From Fulvia fulva (Eukaryota > Ascomycota > Dothideomycetes > Mycosphaerellales > Mycosphaerellaceae), in contig NC_063016.1 in NCBI RefSeq assembly GCF_020509005.1, positions 3,844,001 to 3,908,000 of the forward strand: a stretch of 64,000 nucleotides of DNA, in the 5' to 3' direction. Positions within the stretch are counted from its first letter, which is position 1, and every line of letters begins with the position of its first letter. A program made the position numbers and the translations under genes. Shown here piece after piece: positions 49,301 to 60,400 of the stretch. Under the pieces are notes generated by a model. It had not been told where the DNA came from. It did no database searches and worked only from the letters and a program-made list of their open reading frames with translations.

Positions 49301-51238
49301 TACTACTCGCGGCTAGAGAGCTTTTAGTGTTTAATAGGGGTCCTACTAGACGTAGCTACACCTTTAGTGCCCCTAGTACTATTTATAACTATAAGAACGG
49401 TACGGTTACTATCCTCTTAAGTAGTTAGCGATACTACGCTATTAGTAGGTTCATCGCTAATGTTTGTACCCCTACTAATAGTGCTAATAAAGTGCGCGTT
49501 ACGTATCTTTTTAGTAACCTTCGGTAGTACTAGGCCCTCTTTTATAGGCTATTAGTAAATAATAGGTGACTTAGGTAGTATAACTACCTTAAAGAAAGAG
49601 ATTATACTAGTAGGGCGGTATAGATCTATCAGTTTAGTGTTGTTATACTATATTAAATTACTACGTCCGTACTACTAGAGTCCGGCTACTTCTATATATA
49701 TATAAGAGATAACGTTTATATAAAAGCCTAGGTAGTAAGCTATATCTAGTAAGGTGAATAAATCGCCCCCAATTAATATATAAATACGCCCTAACGCTAT
49801 AATTAGAAAGGTAGTTGTTCTAGCCTAGATTTCTAAGGTATTAAGGCGCTCTATAATAAACTCTACACCCTCCTAGTTATAATAATTGATTATATAAGTG
49901 TCTAAACAGTTATTCTATACCTATTAATCCCTATAGTTAACGCTTAACTTACTAATTAAGCTAGAAAGAATAGTAAGACTAATAAAGCCCTTATCGCTTA
50001 GTAATACCTTCTTCGTATTAGTAATAGCCTTGTTACGTTCCTAGTCCTTACGATTATTACGATTTAATACGCTAAGTAGACGCTCGCCGTTGTCGCTTAA
50101 GTAGTAGTTAATAAAGTTTTTCTAGTACTTCTTCTACTACTCTAAGCGCTAATCCTTTACTAGGCGCTTATTAGGGTTAATTAAATCGTATAAGAACAGG
50201 CCCTTATAATAGGTATCCTTAGGCTCGCCGGTAATATTCTAGTAGCCGCTTAGCCTATTATTATCTTTATCTTTATTCTTATCGCCGCGGCTACTACTAC
50301 GACCCTTATTACCGCGGCTATTACTACGGTTATTACTACGGCTACTACTACGGTCACCCTCCTTTTAACTAGTACCTATAGGTGCTATTTCATCCTCTAC
50401 TAAGGTTTTTCCGGAGAAGGTTACGAAGACTAATCGACCGTTAGTTATTACTAGTACGGTATTACGTATCTATTCGATATAACGCTTAGTAAGCTTTTAT
50501 AGTAACATTTTATTACGCTTCTACTCGTTATATAGAGAAGCACCGTAGGCTAGAGCCTACTTCTAGTAAATAGTAAGTAGGAAGTGTCTACTAAGGTCGT
50601 CGTACTCGGGGTAGTTATACTTAAGTATCTTAGTCTATAAAACTAACTAGTCTAAGTACTAGTTATCGATTCTACGTACGCTAGCCTTCTAAAGCCTAGA
50701 TAGCTTAAGCGTAAGCTACCGATTACGTAGTATATCGTCTAGACTATACTAATCCTTAAGAGCCTAGTATTTCGCTCTAAGGGTGTTCTAGCCGTATATT
50801 AGCTCTTACCCTAGCTCTATCGTCGTACGGATAAGGTAGGTAATAAGCTTTAATCGCGTAGTAGTAAAGACATTGTATATCCGTTACCTTCGGTCTACGT
50901 CTATTTATCGTAGCTTAATAAGGTCTCTTAATATAGCGTCTCCTACCGTATACGCTTATTAGATTTCCTTAAACTTTAGGTAAGTAGGCTCTATTAGCTC
51001 GTTACTTAGTTAGTAAGGATCTATATACTTCTAGACATTTAAAGACTCTACGTAGAGCTCTAGCTAACGGTCAAACTTGTCCTATTAGTTATAGCTCTTT
51101 AGAACTACGGTACCTAAGGTAGAGTACCGGTAGTTACCGGGGTCTCGGTAGTAGCTATAACTATAAAATAGGTTATAGGCTAGTGAAAGTTCTACGCGGG
51201 TTTACTAGGCCTAGGGAGTACTACTGTACTAGTTATAG
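46371..51238 (-). mobile_element. Copia-type retrotransposon relic, second family
   Basis: On the minus strand the polyprotein order is readable through many stops. A gag region covers about 51.2-50.0 kb, with a zinc-knuckle-like stretch near 50,180-50,220 whose Cys residues are mostly mutated. An integrase region follows at about 49.3-48.3 kb. Reverse transcriptase ends near 46,920-47,030 with YEIYELGDLS-FLGIKVTRN. RNase H-like sequence near 46,430-46,700 includes LRYLLETKNLCLIYSAS. The 3' end is cut at the truncated LINE and no 3' LTR is present. It is distinct from the family at 43-45 kb. Confidence 0.83.
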
Positions 51239-51240
51239 TA

Positions 51241-53089
51241 ACGTACTTTACTACCGAGCGGGCCACTTTTACTAAGAACTATACCACTTCTATAGATATA
51301 GCTATATAACTACTATTATAGCGTATATTATCTTTAAACGAGGCCAAACTGACCTTAGCTGTCTAGGCTACGAAACGCGACGCGACAATTACGAATCGAC
51401 TTGCTATAAAAGTATACGACGCGTCTCGAACTATACTCGGGTATCGATTGAATAGACGACCTCCTCGGGGTGACTACGAGCCTAATTCGAAGAAGCTTAA
51501 AGAGCTAGAAGAGAGGGTGATACTTAAGTATATACTCGAGCTAGATCTTAGAGGTTTCCCGCTATTAAAGGCTAGTATACGAGTAATAGCCGATTTATTA
51601 CTATAAGAGAAGGGTCTTAAGCCCGCTAGTCTCAATTAGATAGACAGGTTTATTAGGCGGCGTCGTGAGCTAAAGGTTAGTATAACACGTAGATACGATT
51701 GTTAGCGAGCCCTAATAGAAGATCTAGACGTTATCGAGAAGTAGTTCTTACTTATACGTAATATAAAGGAGAAGTATAGTATCCTTGACTAGAACACCTA
51801 CAACTTCGACGAGATAGGGCTTATAATAGGTGTTATTACGTCTTAGAGCGTCGTTACGGGTTTAGAAAGGCGTAGTAGAAAGAGGAAGGTCGTTTAATAG
51901 GGCAATAAAGAATAGGTATTAGTAATTAAGACTATCTATTTAGACGGAATAGCGCTCCTACCCTACGTCATCCTTATAGGCAAATGGCATATTAGTACCT
52001 AGTACTAAGACGGTAACTTAGGTCTAGACTAGACAATCGGGCTAATAGAGAACGGCTAGACTAATAATAAGTTCGGTATACGGTAGCTAGAGCATTTCTA
52101 GAAGTATACTATAGCTCGTATAACTAGGGCATAGAGACTACTTATTATCGATAGCTACGAGAGCTATAACTCGAAGGTATTCTAGAATCTGTGTAAGGAA
52201 TACAAGATCTTGGCCCTATATATGCTATCGTACACCTCGTACTTACTCTAGCTATTAGATATAGGTTACTATTCGCCTTTAAAGAAGGTATACGGTACTT
52301 AGCTCTCGGGCTTAGTACGCTAGCGTATTACTTATATCGATAAAATAGAGTTCCTACGCGCCTTCCGGGTAGCCTATAACGCTATATTTAGATAGGAGAA
52401 CATCCTATCGAGCTTTAGAGGCGCTAGTTTGGTTCCCTTTAATCTATAGATAGTAATAGACAAGCTTAATATTAAGCTACGTACGCTAACCCCTCTAGCT
52501 CCGGACTCTACCCCTTAGGAGTCGAAGACACTACGAACTATAAAAGAATTAGACTCTTAATCGACACTAGTAACGAACAAAATGCGTGCCCGGGTAGGTT
52601 TATTACTAAACTCGTTATAGGAAGGGGTGTATTAGCTTATAAAAGGGAGTAGAGAGATAGCGCATTAGATAGCTCTTATACGAAGCGAGATTAGTAAGCT
52701 ACGTAAGTCTAACGAGGCCCTTATATAGCGGAAAGTACGAAAGCGTAAGTACATTTAGTCTAGAGGGTCTCTAACCTTCGATAAGGCGTCGTAATTAATA
52801 CCTCTAGAGGATACTAGGAGGTAGGAAGTGAGTAGAGAGTTGCTAGATAGTGTTTGGCTAGTACTAAGGCTACGACGCTATAAGCGATATAGCGAGTCGG
52901 GGCATAACGTACGTACCTATTAAGTAGACTCGCTAGATAGCGAAGAATCTAAAGAGGAATTGTCCTCCTAGTAACAATTCTATAGGATGTCGTCGTATTC
53001 AGATACCGTCGTAATCAAAGTAGAAGTGGTATAGCTCTTAGTAAAAGTGGCCCGACCGGTGGTATAGCCCGCTCGGTAGTAAAGTATAT
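51241..53089 (+). mobile_element. Full-length pogo/Fot1-like transposon (1849 bp), RIP-mutated
   Basis: TA flanks both ends (51239-51240 and 53090-53091). Terminal repeats begin ACGTACTTTACTACCGAGCG, with one 17-bp subunit at the left and two at the right. The plus-strand transposase relic reads YNFDEIGLIIGVI near 51,798-51,838, then LLIIDSYESYNS near 52,140-52,172 and LDIGYYSPLKKVYG near 52,256-52,300. These are the first and second catalytic Asp regions and the LDxG segment of pogo-group DDE transposases, with His read as Tyr where CAC became TAC. It has several stops and is inactive. Confidence 0.92.
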
Positions 53090-53091
53090 TA

Positions 53092-53470
53092 TATATCTAT
53101 TATCCTTAGTCTATATCTATTTACCGTAGCTTAATAAAGTCTCTCGCTATAGCGGCTTCTACTATATACGCTTCTTAGATTTCCTTAAATATTAAGTAAG
53201 TAGGCCCTATTAGCTCGTTACCTAGTTAGTAAGAGTCTATATACTTCTAGATATTTAGAGACTCTATATAGAGCTCTAGCTAATAGTTGAATTTATTCTA
53301 TTAGTTATATCTCTTTAGAACTATAGTACGCTACGGTAGGGTACTAGCTACTCTAGTTTTAGTAGTAGCTATAACTATAGATAGGTTAGAGGTAGGCTAG
53401 TAAAAGTTCTATACGGGTTTACTAGGCCTAGGAGGTACTACTATACTAGTTATAATAGTATTTTATAACA
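53092..53470 (-). pseudogene. Copia gag fragment, second family
   Basis: Closely similar to 50873-51238 in the same orientation (shared blocks such as TAGCTCGTTAC, TACTTCTAGA and TACTAGGCCTAGG). It is a second copy of the gag N-terminal region and its leader, not the continuation of the copy left of the pogo element. RIP-mutated throughout. Confidence 0.78.
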
Positions 53471-53674
53471 ATATAAAATCTACCTTAGGGCTTCCTTATC
53501 GTAGCAAGTATTAGTAAGCGCTAGCCGGGCTTATAACTATTACGTTAGAAGTATAGAAAGTTACTATACGGGTTTATAAAAATTGTTTTAATAGTAGACT
53601 ATATACTATATATATATATCTGGAATAGACTAGTATTGCTCTCAAAGAGGCTATAGGTAACTAATTAGTTACCT
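53471..53674 (-). repeat. LTR-like repeat at the edge of the transposon island
   Basis: Lies upstream of the copia gag fragment (minus orientation), where a 5' LTR is expected, and is homologous to 37731-37799 plus 38950-39060. It is TA-rich up to about 53,675, where ordinary sequence begins. Its exact LTR termini were not identified. Confidence 0.65.
53655..53674. repeat. 20-bp perfect palindrome
   Basis: The core GGTAACTAATTAGTTACC at 53656-53673 is extended by A and T. It is the second copy of the palindrome at 37735-37756, and it sits at the border between RIP-mutated and normal DNA. Confidence 0.9.
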
Positions 53675-54441
53675 GATTCTTGGCTTATGTGGCCTTAAGT
53701 CTTGATGGGCTGCTGCCTATATGCACGCTTAGATCGCGACACTTCGCACATGTTTGACAGTGACAGGGGACCATGAAACCTTGGCGTTTACCCACCGGAC
53801 ATGTGCCCGCGAGCGGATGCCACTGCCGACATACACCCGCAAAGTCTCTACAGCGTCTGTCCGCATGAATGATAAGAGTCACAAGCGTTGCCGAACATCC
53901 CAGCCAAATCCAGCATCGCAGCGAATTGGTTTGTGCTCCGAGCGCGGCAACTAAAGGCACTTGTAACTCTGATGCGGACAGACGCTGTAGTCTCGAGATA
54001 CGAGAGCATTCGGGCCAGCGACTACATATGTAGTCGTGAACGGCGATGCGATACGCACATTGCTGCAAGATGGTGCTGTGGCCTACTTGATGGCAAACGA
54101 TTGCTAGCCTCAGATGGTGTGGTGCTATCACTAACGGCAGTCTGGGTCGTGTGGGTAGGGCAGATATGCCGATAAGGCGTTCGTGACAGGCATCTCTCCA
54201 CACGCGCCGGGGAGTCGCCTGAACACACTTTTGGCTAACGGATCAGCGACGACGAGTGCCCTCAAATGGCTAGATGGCAGGCCAGTCTCAGTCCGAAGAG
54301 CTCGATGACGGGAGCCGATAACGTCGTGACCGGACGGACGATGGTGAAGGCTTGCGTTGAACCTTCTGGACACTGACTCTGCCTCCTTCTCGCATCAGCG
54401 ACAGCTACTACTTACCCAGATATTGCCCAGTCAACACCAAT
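53675..54441. promoter_or_regulatory. Upstream region of the PKS-NRPS gene
   Basis: Normal-composition sequence between the transposon island and the megasynthase start codon, containing the second MITE at 53851-53987. The first ~50 bases have a RIP-mutated counterpart at 37669-37730. The promoter of the PKS-NRPS must lie here or within the MITE and repeat edge, but no TATA box or factor site could be assigned with confidence. Short frames on both strands show no recognised domain. Confidence 0.55.
53851..53987. mobile_element. 137-bp MITE, copy 2
   Basis: Same family as 39292-39421, with TA outside both ends (53849-53850 and 53988-53989). A 7-bp insertion lies in the left terminal repeat, which accounts for the length difference, and there are a few mismatches in the right repeat. 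The internal sequence is nearly identical. It ends about 450 bp before the megasynthase ATG. Confidence 0.92.
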
Positions 54442-57400
54442 ATGGAAGCCGGGTCGAATATCAGAGAACCTATCGCTGTTGTTGGATCTTCCTGTCGTTT
54501 TCCAGGAGGTGCTTCGTCCCCATCAAAGTTATGGACGCTCCTCAAGCAGCCGCGTGACGTCCTTCGCGATATCCCCAAGGAGCGCCTGGGACTTGGCGCT
54601 TTTTACCATGAAGATGGCGAACACCATGGCTCTACTAATGTCATCGCCAAGGCCTACCTGCTGGAAGAGGATCCTCGATTATTTGACGCATCATTTTTCA
54701 ATGCAAACCCAATGGAAGCAGATGCAATGGACCCACAGCAACGCCTGCTCCTCGAGTGTGTCTACGAATGCGTGGAAAGCGCTGGGTATCCCATTGACAG
54801 AATGCAAGGAAGCGCTACATCGGTGTATGTCGGCTGCATGACAAACGACTACAGCAATATCCAGACGCGAGACTTGGAGATAATCAACCGATATCACGGT
54901 ACTGGTGCAACTCCGAGCATTCTCTCAAACCGCATCAGCTACTTCTTCGACTTTCAAGGGCCGTCAGTAACGATGGACACCGCCTGCTCATCATCCCTGG
55001 CGGCGCTGCATTTCGCGGTGCAATCCCTTCGTAGTGGAGAGTCGTCGTTCTCAATTGTTGGTGGCGTCAATCTGATATTTGATACAGCGCCGTACGTTTC
55101 CGAGAGCAAATTACATATGCTCTCTCCAACATCACGATCACGTATGTGGGACGCCTCAGCGGATGGATACGCTCGCGGTGAAGGTGTCTCGGCCCTAATG
55201 CTGAAGACACTTTCTCAAGCGCTGAAGGACGGCGACCATATCGAATGCATCGTTCGGGAAACTGGCATGAACTCAGATGGCAGAACGACTGGCATGACTA
55301 TGCCCAGTGGAGACGCTCAGGCCACCCTCATTCGACAAACTTATGCACGTGCCGGCCTCGATCTGCGATCAAAAAGCCAGCGACCTCAATACTTCGAGGC
55401 GCATGGTACAGGCACTATGGCTGGCGATCCTCAGGAGGCCCGTGGTATCTACAATGCGTTCTTCGCGGACGCCTCAGACGACGATGTTGCAGACGAGGAC
55501 GACGAGAAACTATTTTGTGGCTCGATCAAGACCGTGATCGGACATTTGGAAGGCTGCGCTGGTCTCGCCGGGCTACTCAAGGCTTCACTCGCAGTGCAGC
55601 ATGGAATTGTTCCGCCGAATCTGTTGTTCGAACAGTTAAATCCAGACATTCAGCCGTACTATGACCGACTCCAGATACCCACAGAGGCACTCCCGTGGCC
55701 GTCAACAATGTCGCCACGACGCGCAAGTGTGAACAGCTTCGGGTTCGGCGGCACCAACGTTCATGTTATAATCGAGCAGTACATTCCTCAACCTGCGTCA
55801 GCTCCAGAGATCATCAAGCCGCCATCTGACGATGGGGACATCTTTGCTGGACCATTACTGCTATCAGCATGCACTGGATCGTCGCTGGCAGAGAACGTTG
55901 CCCAATTGGCCGAGATGCTGGACAACAAAGCGCATAACGTTCACCTCGACGACCTCGCCTTCCTTACACAGACGCGTCGTACCACGTTTCCCCACCGCAA
56001 ATTCTTCCCAGGAGGATCCCAAGAGGAACTCGTCGAAGCCCTACGAGCGACTTGCTCGATGCCTCCCTCTGAGGTTGGAATGCGGGCACCTACTAAACTC
56101 AAATGGCATGATCCCGGAATTCTCGGGATATTTACTGGCCAAGGAGCGCAATGGGCCGCCATGGGGCGGGACATGATCCACCGATGTCATGCTTTTCGTG
56201 CAAGCCTGGAGATCTGCGAAGCTGCGCTCCAGAGTCTTCCTGACGCCCCTTCTTGGTCAATGAGGGAAGAGCTGCTGAAAGAGCAATCGAATTCGCGGCT
56301 CCACGAAGCTGCACTATCGCAACCCCTCTGCACGGCCATCCAAATCGCCTTGGTGGACACTCTCGCAACTGCTGGCATATTGTTCCGAGGTGTTGTAGGA
56401 CATTCTTCCGGAGAAATAGCTGCCACATATGCTGCTGGTCTATTGACAAAGGAGGACGCAATGCGCGTTGCGTACTACCGCGGTGTCCACGCTCGCCTGG
56501 CTAAAGGAGAGCAAGGGCAACGAGGAGGGATGCTGGCCGTCGGACTCGGCATCGATGATGCGGAGGCTTTCTGCAAATCTTTTGAGGGTCGACTAAGTGT
56601 AGCCGCCAGCAACTCCCCAACCTCTACTACACTTTCCGGCGATGAGGAGGCCATCAAGTCTGCAAAGACATCTTTGGATGAAAAGGGCACATTTGCTAGG
56701 TTGTTGAAAGTCGACACAGCTTATCATTCAGTTCATATGCTTCCTTGCGCTGAACCCTACCTTCGATCATTGGAGGCATGCAACATCCAAGTACAGCCCG
56801 CAAACAACGAATGTATCTGGATCTCATCAGTCCATGGTCATGCTGAGCTGCTTGATGACCCAGAAGATCTTGCAGTGCTTGCAGGTCAATATTGGGTGGA
56901 CAACATGTGCCAACCAGTTCTGTTCTCCGAAGCCGTGCAATGCGCGCTGTGGCGGGCCGGACCCTTCGATCTAGCTGTGGACGTCGGTGCTCATCCTGCT
57001 CTCAAGGGACCTGTTACACAGACCATTACAGCCGCTCTAGGTGTCAACTCATCCGTCCCGTACACTGCGACGCTACAGAGAGGTCACAATGACGTACAAT
57101 CGTTCTCTGCCTCTTTGGGATCAATCTGGACAAGCTTGGGCACTTGGGTCGACTTCAACGGCTGGAGGAAAGCATATCTCGGACCAGACTCGCCGCACGA
57201 GGCTAAGGTTCTCAAAGGCCTGCCAAGCTATAGCTGGTCTCATGAAAACATCTTCTGGAAAGAAGGTCGAACTTCCAGTCGCTATAGACTGGCAGAAAAG
57301 CCACCGCATGAGCTGCTGGGCAGACGTGCAGCTGACGATTCGGAATACGACATGCGCTGGCGCAACGTATTGAAGGTGAATGAGCTGCCATGGACTCGTG

Positions 57401-60400
57401 GGCACGTATTCGGAAAAGCTCTTCTGTTTCCCACTACGAGTTACATCGCCCTCGCTCTGGAAGCGGCCGTTGAGATTGTGGGACTCAATCGAATCAAGCT
57501 CATCGAGGTCTATGACATGGTAATACCTCGCGCTTTGGTCTTAGAGGATAACAACAATGGTGTAGAGATGGTTTTCGCCGTACGGCGGCGTCAAGCAGTC
57601 AGCGATGGTATCACCGTTGAGGCTGACTTTACCTGCTCCAGCAGCGTGAACGGAGGCGCTTTGGAGACGAATTGCAGTGGGCGCCTCGTCATTGAACTTC
57701 TTTCTCCTACCACAGATAACAATGAGGACGCTCCTCTGATGCCAGCACGATGTCCTTCGCGCTCGGGCACGACATACATCGACGGAGAAGCATATTACCA
57801 GGCTATTCTCAGGACAACAGGACTGGACTATACCGGCCTATTCAGGGGCATGAAGCAGATTCGTCGGACCCAAGGCTTCTCCAGCGCAGCAGCGTCTTGG
57901 CCGGCCGAAGATGTTGGTAACCGCTACCTTGCCCATCCGGGCGTCTTGGACGTGGCTCTACAGGCAATCCTGGCCACTGTTGTCAACCCGACACGGATTC
58001 CAATTCGAGGCTCATGGTTACCTTCTGCATGTTCACGTCTCACATTCGACCCTCGCGCAAGCTTTGTCACAGCCGACGGCAAGAACGTAGCCATCGAATC
58101 AGACTGCTTCCTCACAAAGAACACAGCTCGGTCAGTGGAAGGCGACATCCATGTGTTTGGGCCTTCCGGTCAATGCATACTTCAGACTGAGGGCTTCAGA
58201 ATGGACAACTGGATTGGTTCAAGTGCTGAGAAGGATCGACCTGTCTTCTCACGCATCGAATATAGTTCAGACTTGTTCTATGCAGTCAGCAGTGGTCTCC
58301 CTGAACTGATACCCGACGATGCTGAGCTACGACTTATTGAGGCCATCAATCGATCATGTGTCTACTATTTACGGAGCTTCTTCTCCACGGTATCCGAAGC
58401 TCACATAGCTGAGTGGAGCTGGGATCGTCAAGCCTTCTGCAAAGTTGCAAGGAGATTACTGCAGCAGACAGCAGACGGTCAGCACCCAGTGGCGCTCAAA
58501 TCATGGTTGAATGACAGTGCTGCGCTGATAGAGGGCTATAAACAGGATCCGGCCTTCAAAAACCAACCGGACATGATGGCAATCCACATAGCGGGTGAGC
58601 ACCTGGCGAAGATCATGTCTGGAGAGGAGCGTGCCTTGGAGCTATATATCCGCGAAGGCGTGTGGGCTCCGTTGTACTCTCACGGTCGCTTCCAATCGCA
58701 GTTGAATCACACCATTGCCGGCCTAGTGCGGGACTTCGCCCACCGATATCCACGCGCACACTTTTTAGAGGTGGGTGGAGGTAGCGCTGGCACCACCCTA
58801 GGTGTCCTGAACAAGCTTGAGGATGCGCTTGGTCAATACACGTTCACCGACATCTCCGCCGGCTTCTTCGAGAAGGCGCGAGAACGACTGGCTCAGACAT
58901 CTGCTGCCGCTGCAGATCGAGTGGTGTACAAGGTCCTGGATCTCGAGGCCGACCCTATGGAGCAGGGGTTTGAAGCAGAGTCTCAGGATGTTCTCATTGC
59001 GATCAACGTCTTGCATGCCACAGCTGACATCAAGAAGTCGATACAGAACGTGCGGCGTCTGCTGAAGCCTGGAGGATGGCTTTTCATGATGGAGGTGACC
59101 AGCGAGTATCTTGAGGGTACGCTACTCATGGGCCCACTAGAAGGCTGGTGGCTGGGTAACCGTGAGGGAGCCGCTAATCAGCCTGGTTTGAAGCTCCAAG
59201 CATGGGATCAGATACTCCGGGAGACTGGTTTCACCGGTGTGGACATGCACCAAAGTGATATTCCGGATTCTGTGCAGCATGCCGTCTCAGTGATCGTCTC
59301 ACAAGCCTCGGATTTGCGTGTCGAAATGCTGCGCGAGCCTCTGGAGTTCCTGGATGAGATTCCTGTTGCCGATCAAGTGTTGATCATCGGAGGACGATCC
59401 CTAGCCTTGTCGAAGACGATCCGTACTATCTCTACATCCGTATCACGCTTTGCTGGACGGGTCCAGGCTGTTTCGAGCGTTGATGATATTGACCCAGATA
59501 TTCACCTCTCGCGCCCGACTGCTGTCATCGCGCTCTGCGAACTGGAGAAGACATTCTTCGCCGATCCTGTGACTGAGACACGACTAAAAAGGCTCCAGGC
59601 ACTTTTCGCCAACGCCACTGATATGCTATGGGTCACGACCGGCCATTTAGACGTCCAGGATCCCTCTGCTGCTATGATGGTCGGCCTTTGTCGAACTCTG
59701 GTCGTCGAGTTGGAGCACATCAATCTCCAATTCTTGAATACCACCACCAAAGGCACACGGCCATCTGACGCTCGCCTCATTCTGGAAGCTTTCGTCCGCC
59801 TAAGACTTGGTGCCTCGGAAGGATTCTCCAAATCGCCCATGTTGTGGTCGAATGAGCCTGAGTTGACAGTCTCAGCTGAAGACCAGGTCTTAATCCCACG
59901 TTTGAAGCCAGACTCCGAGCGCAACGACCGACTCAACTCCGCTGAGCGTCACATTACTAAGACTGTGACTACCATCGACAAGTGGGGCCCGCAGTATACA
60001 GCTGTTCCTCACGATGGCCTCGTCCAAATCCAAGAAGTCGCGCCGTGGGTGACTGCTGCAAAGCGACAACGTCTACTTCAATCCGAGTACACCATGATCC
60101 AGACGGCCTTGTCAGTCTCGTTGCCTCATTGCACATCAGCAGTGCTTCTCATTGGATACGATCAAGAGCAGCGGCAGGTCCTAGCACTGACGCATGCGCA
60201 CACAACAAATGCTCCCGTTCGGGCCGACTCTGTCATACATCTCAAGACCGGCATCCCTGGCACCACACAGCAGCTGCGAGCCAGTGCGGACTTGGTCGTG
60301 GCCAAACACATTCTGGCAGCGATCCCACCTGAAGCCTCGCCGCAAGAGCGTAGGGTCATCATACACGGCGTCGAGGCAACTCTGGCCAGCAAAGTAGCAC

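Noticed and set aside
53685..54228. 172-codon and smaller frames upstream of the PKS-NRPS
   Set aside because: They span the MITE, show no domain, and overlap each other on both strands; better explained as non-coding upstream DNA.
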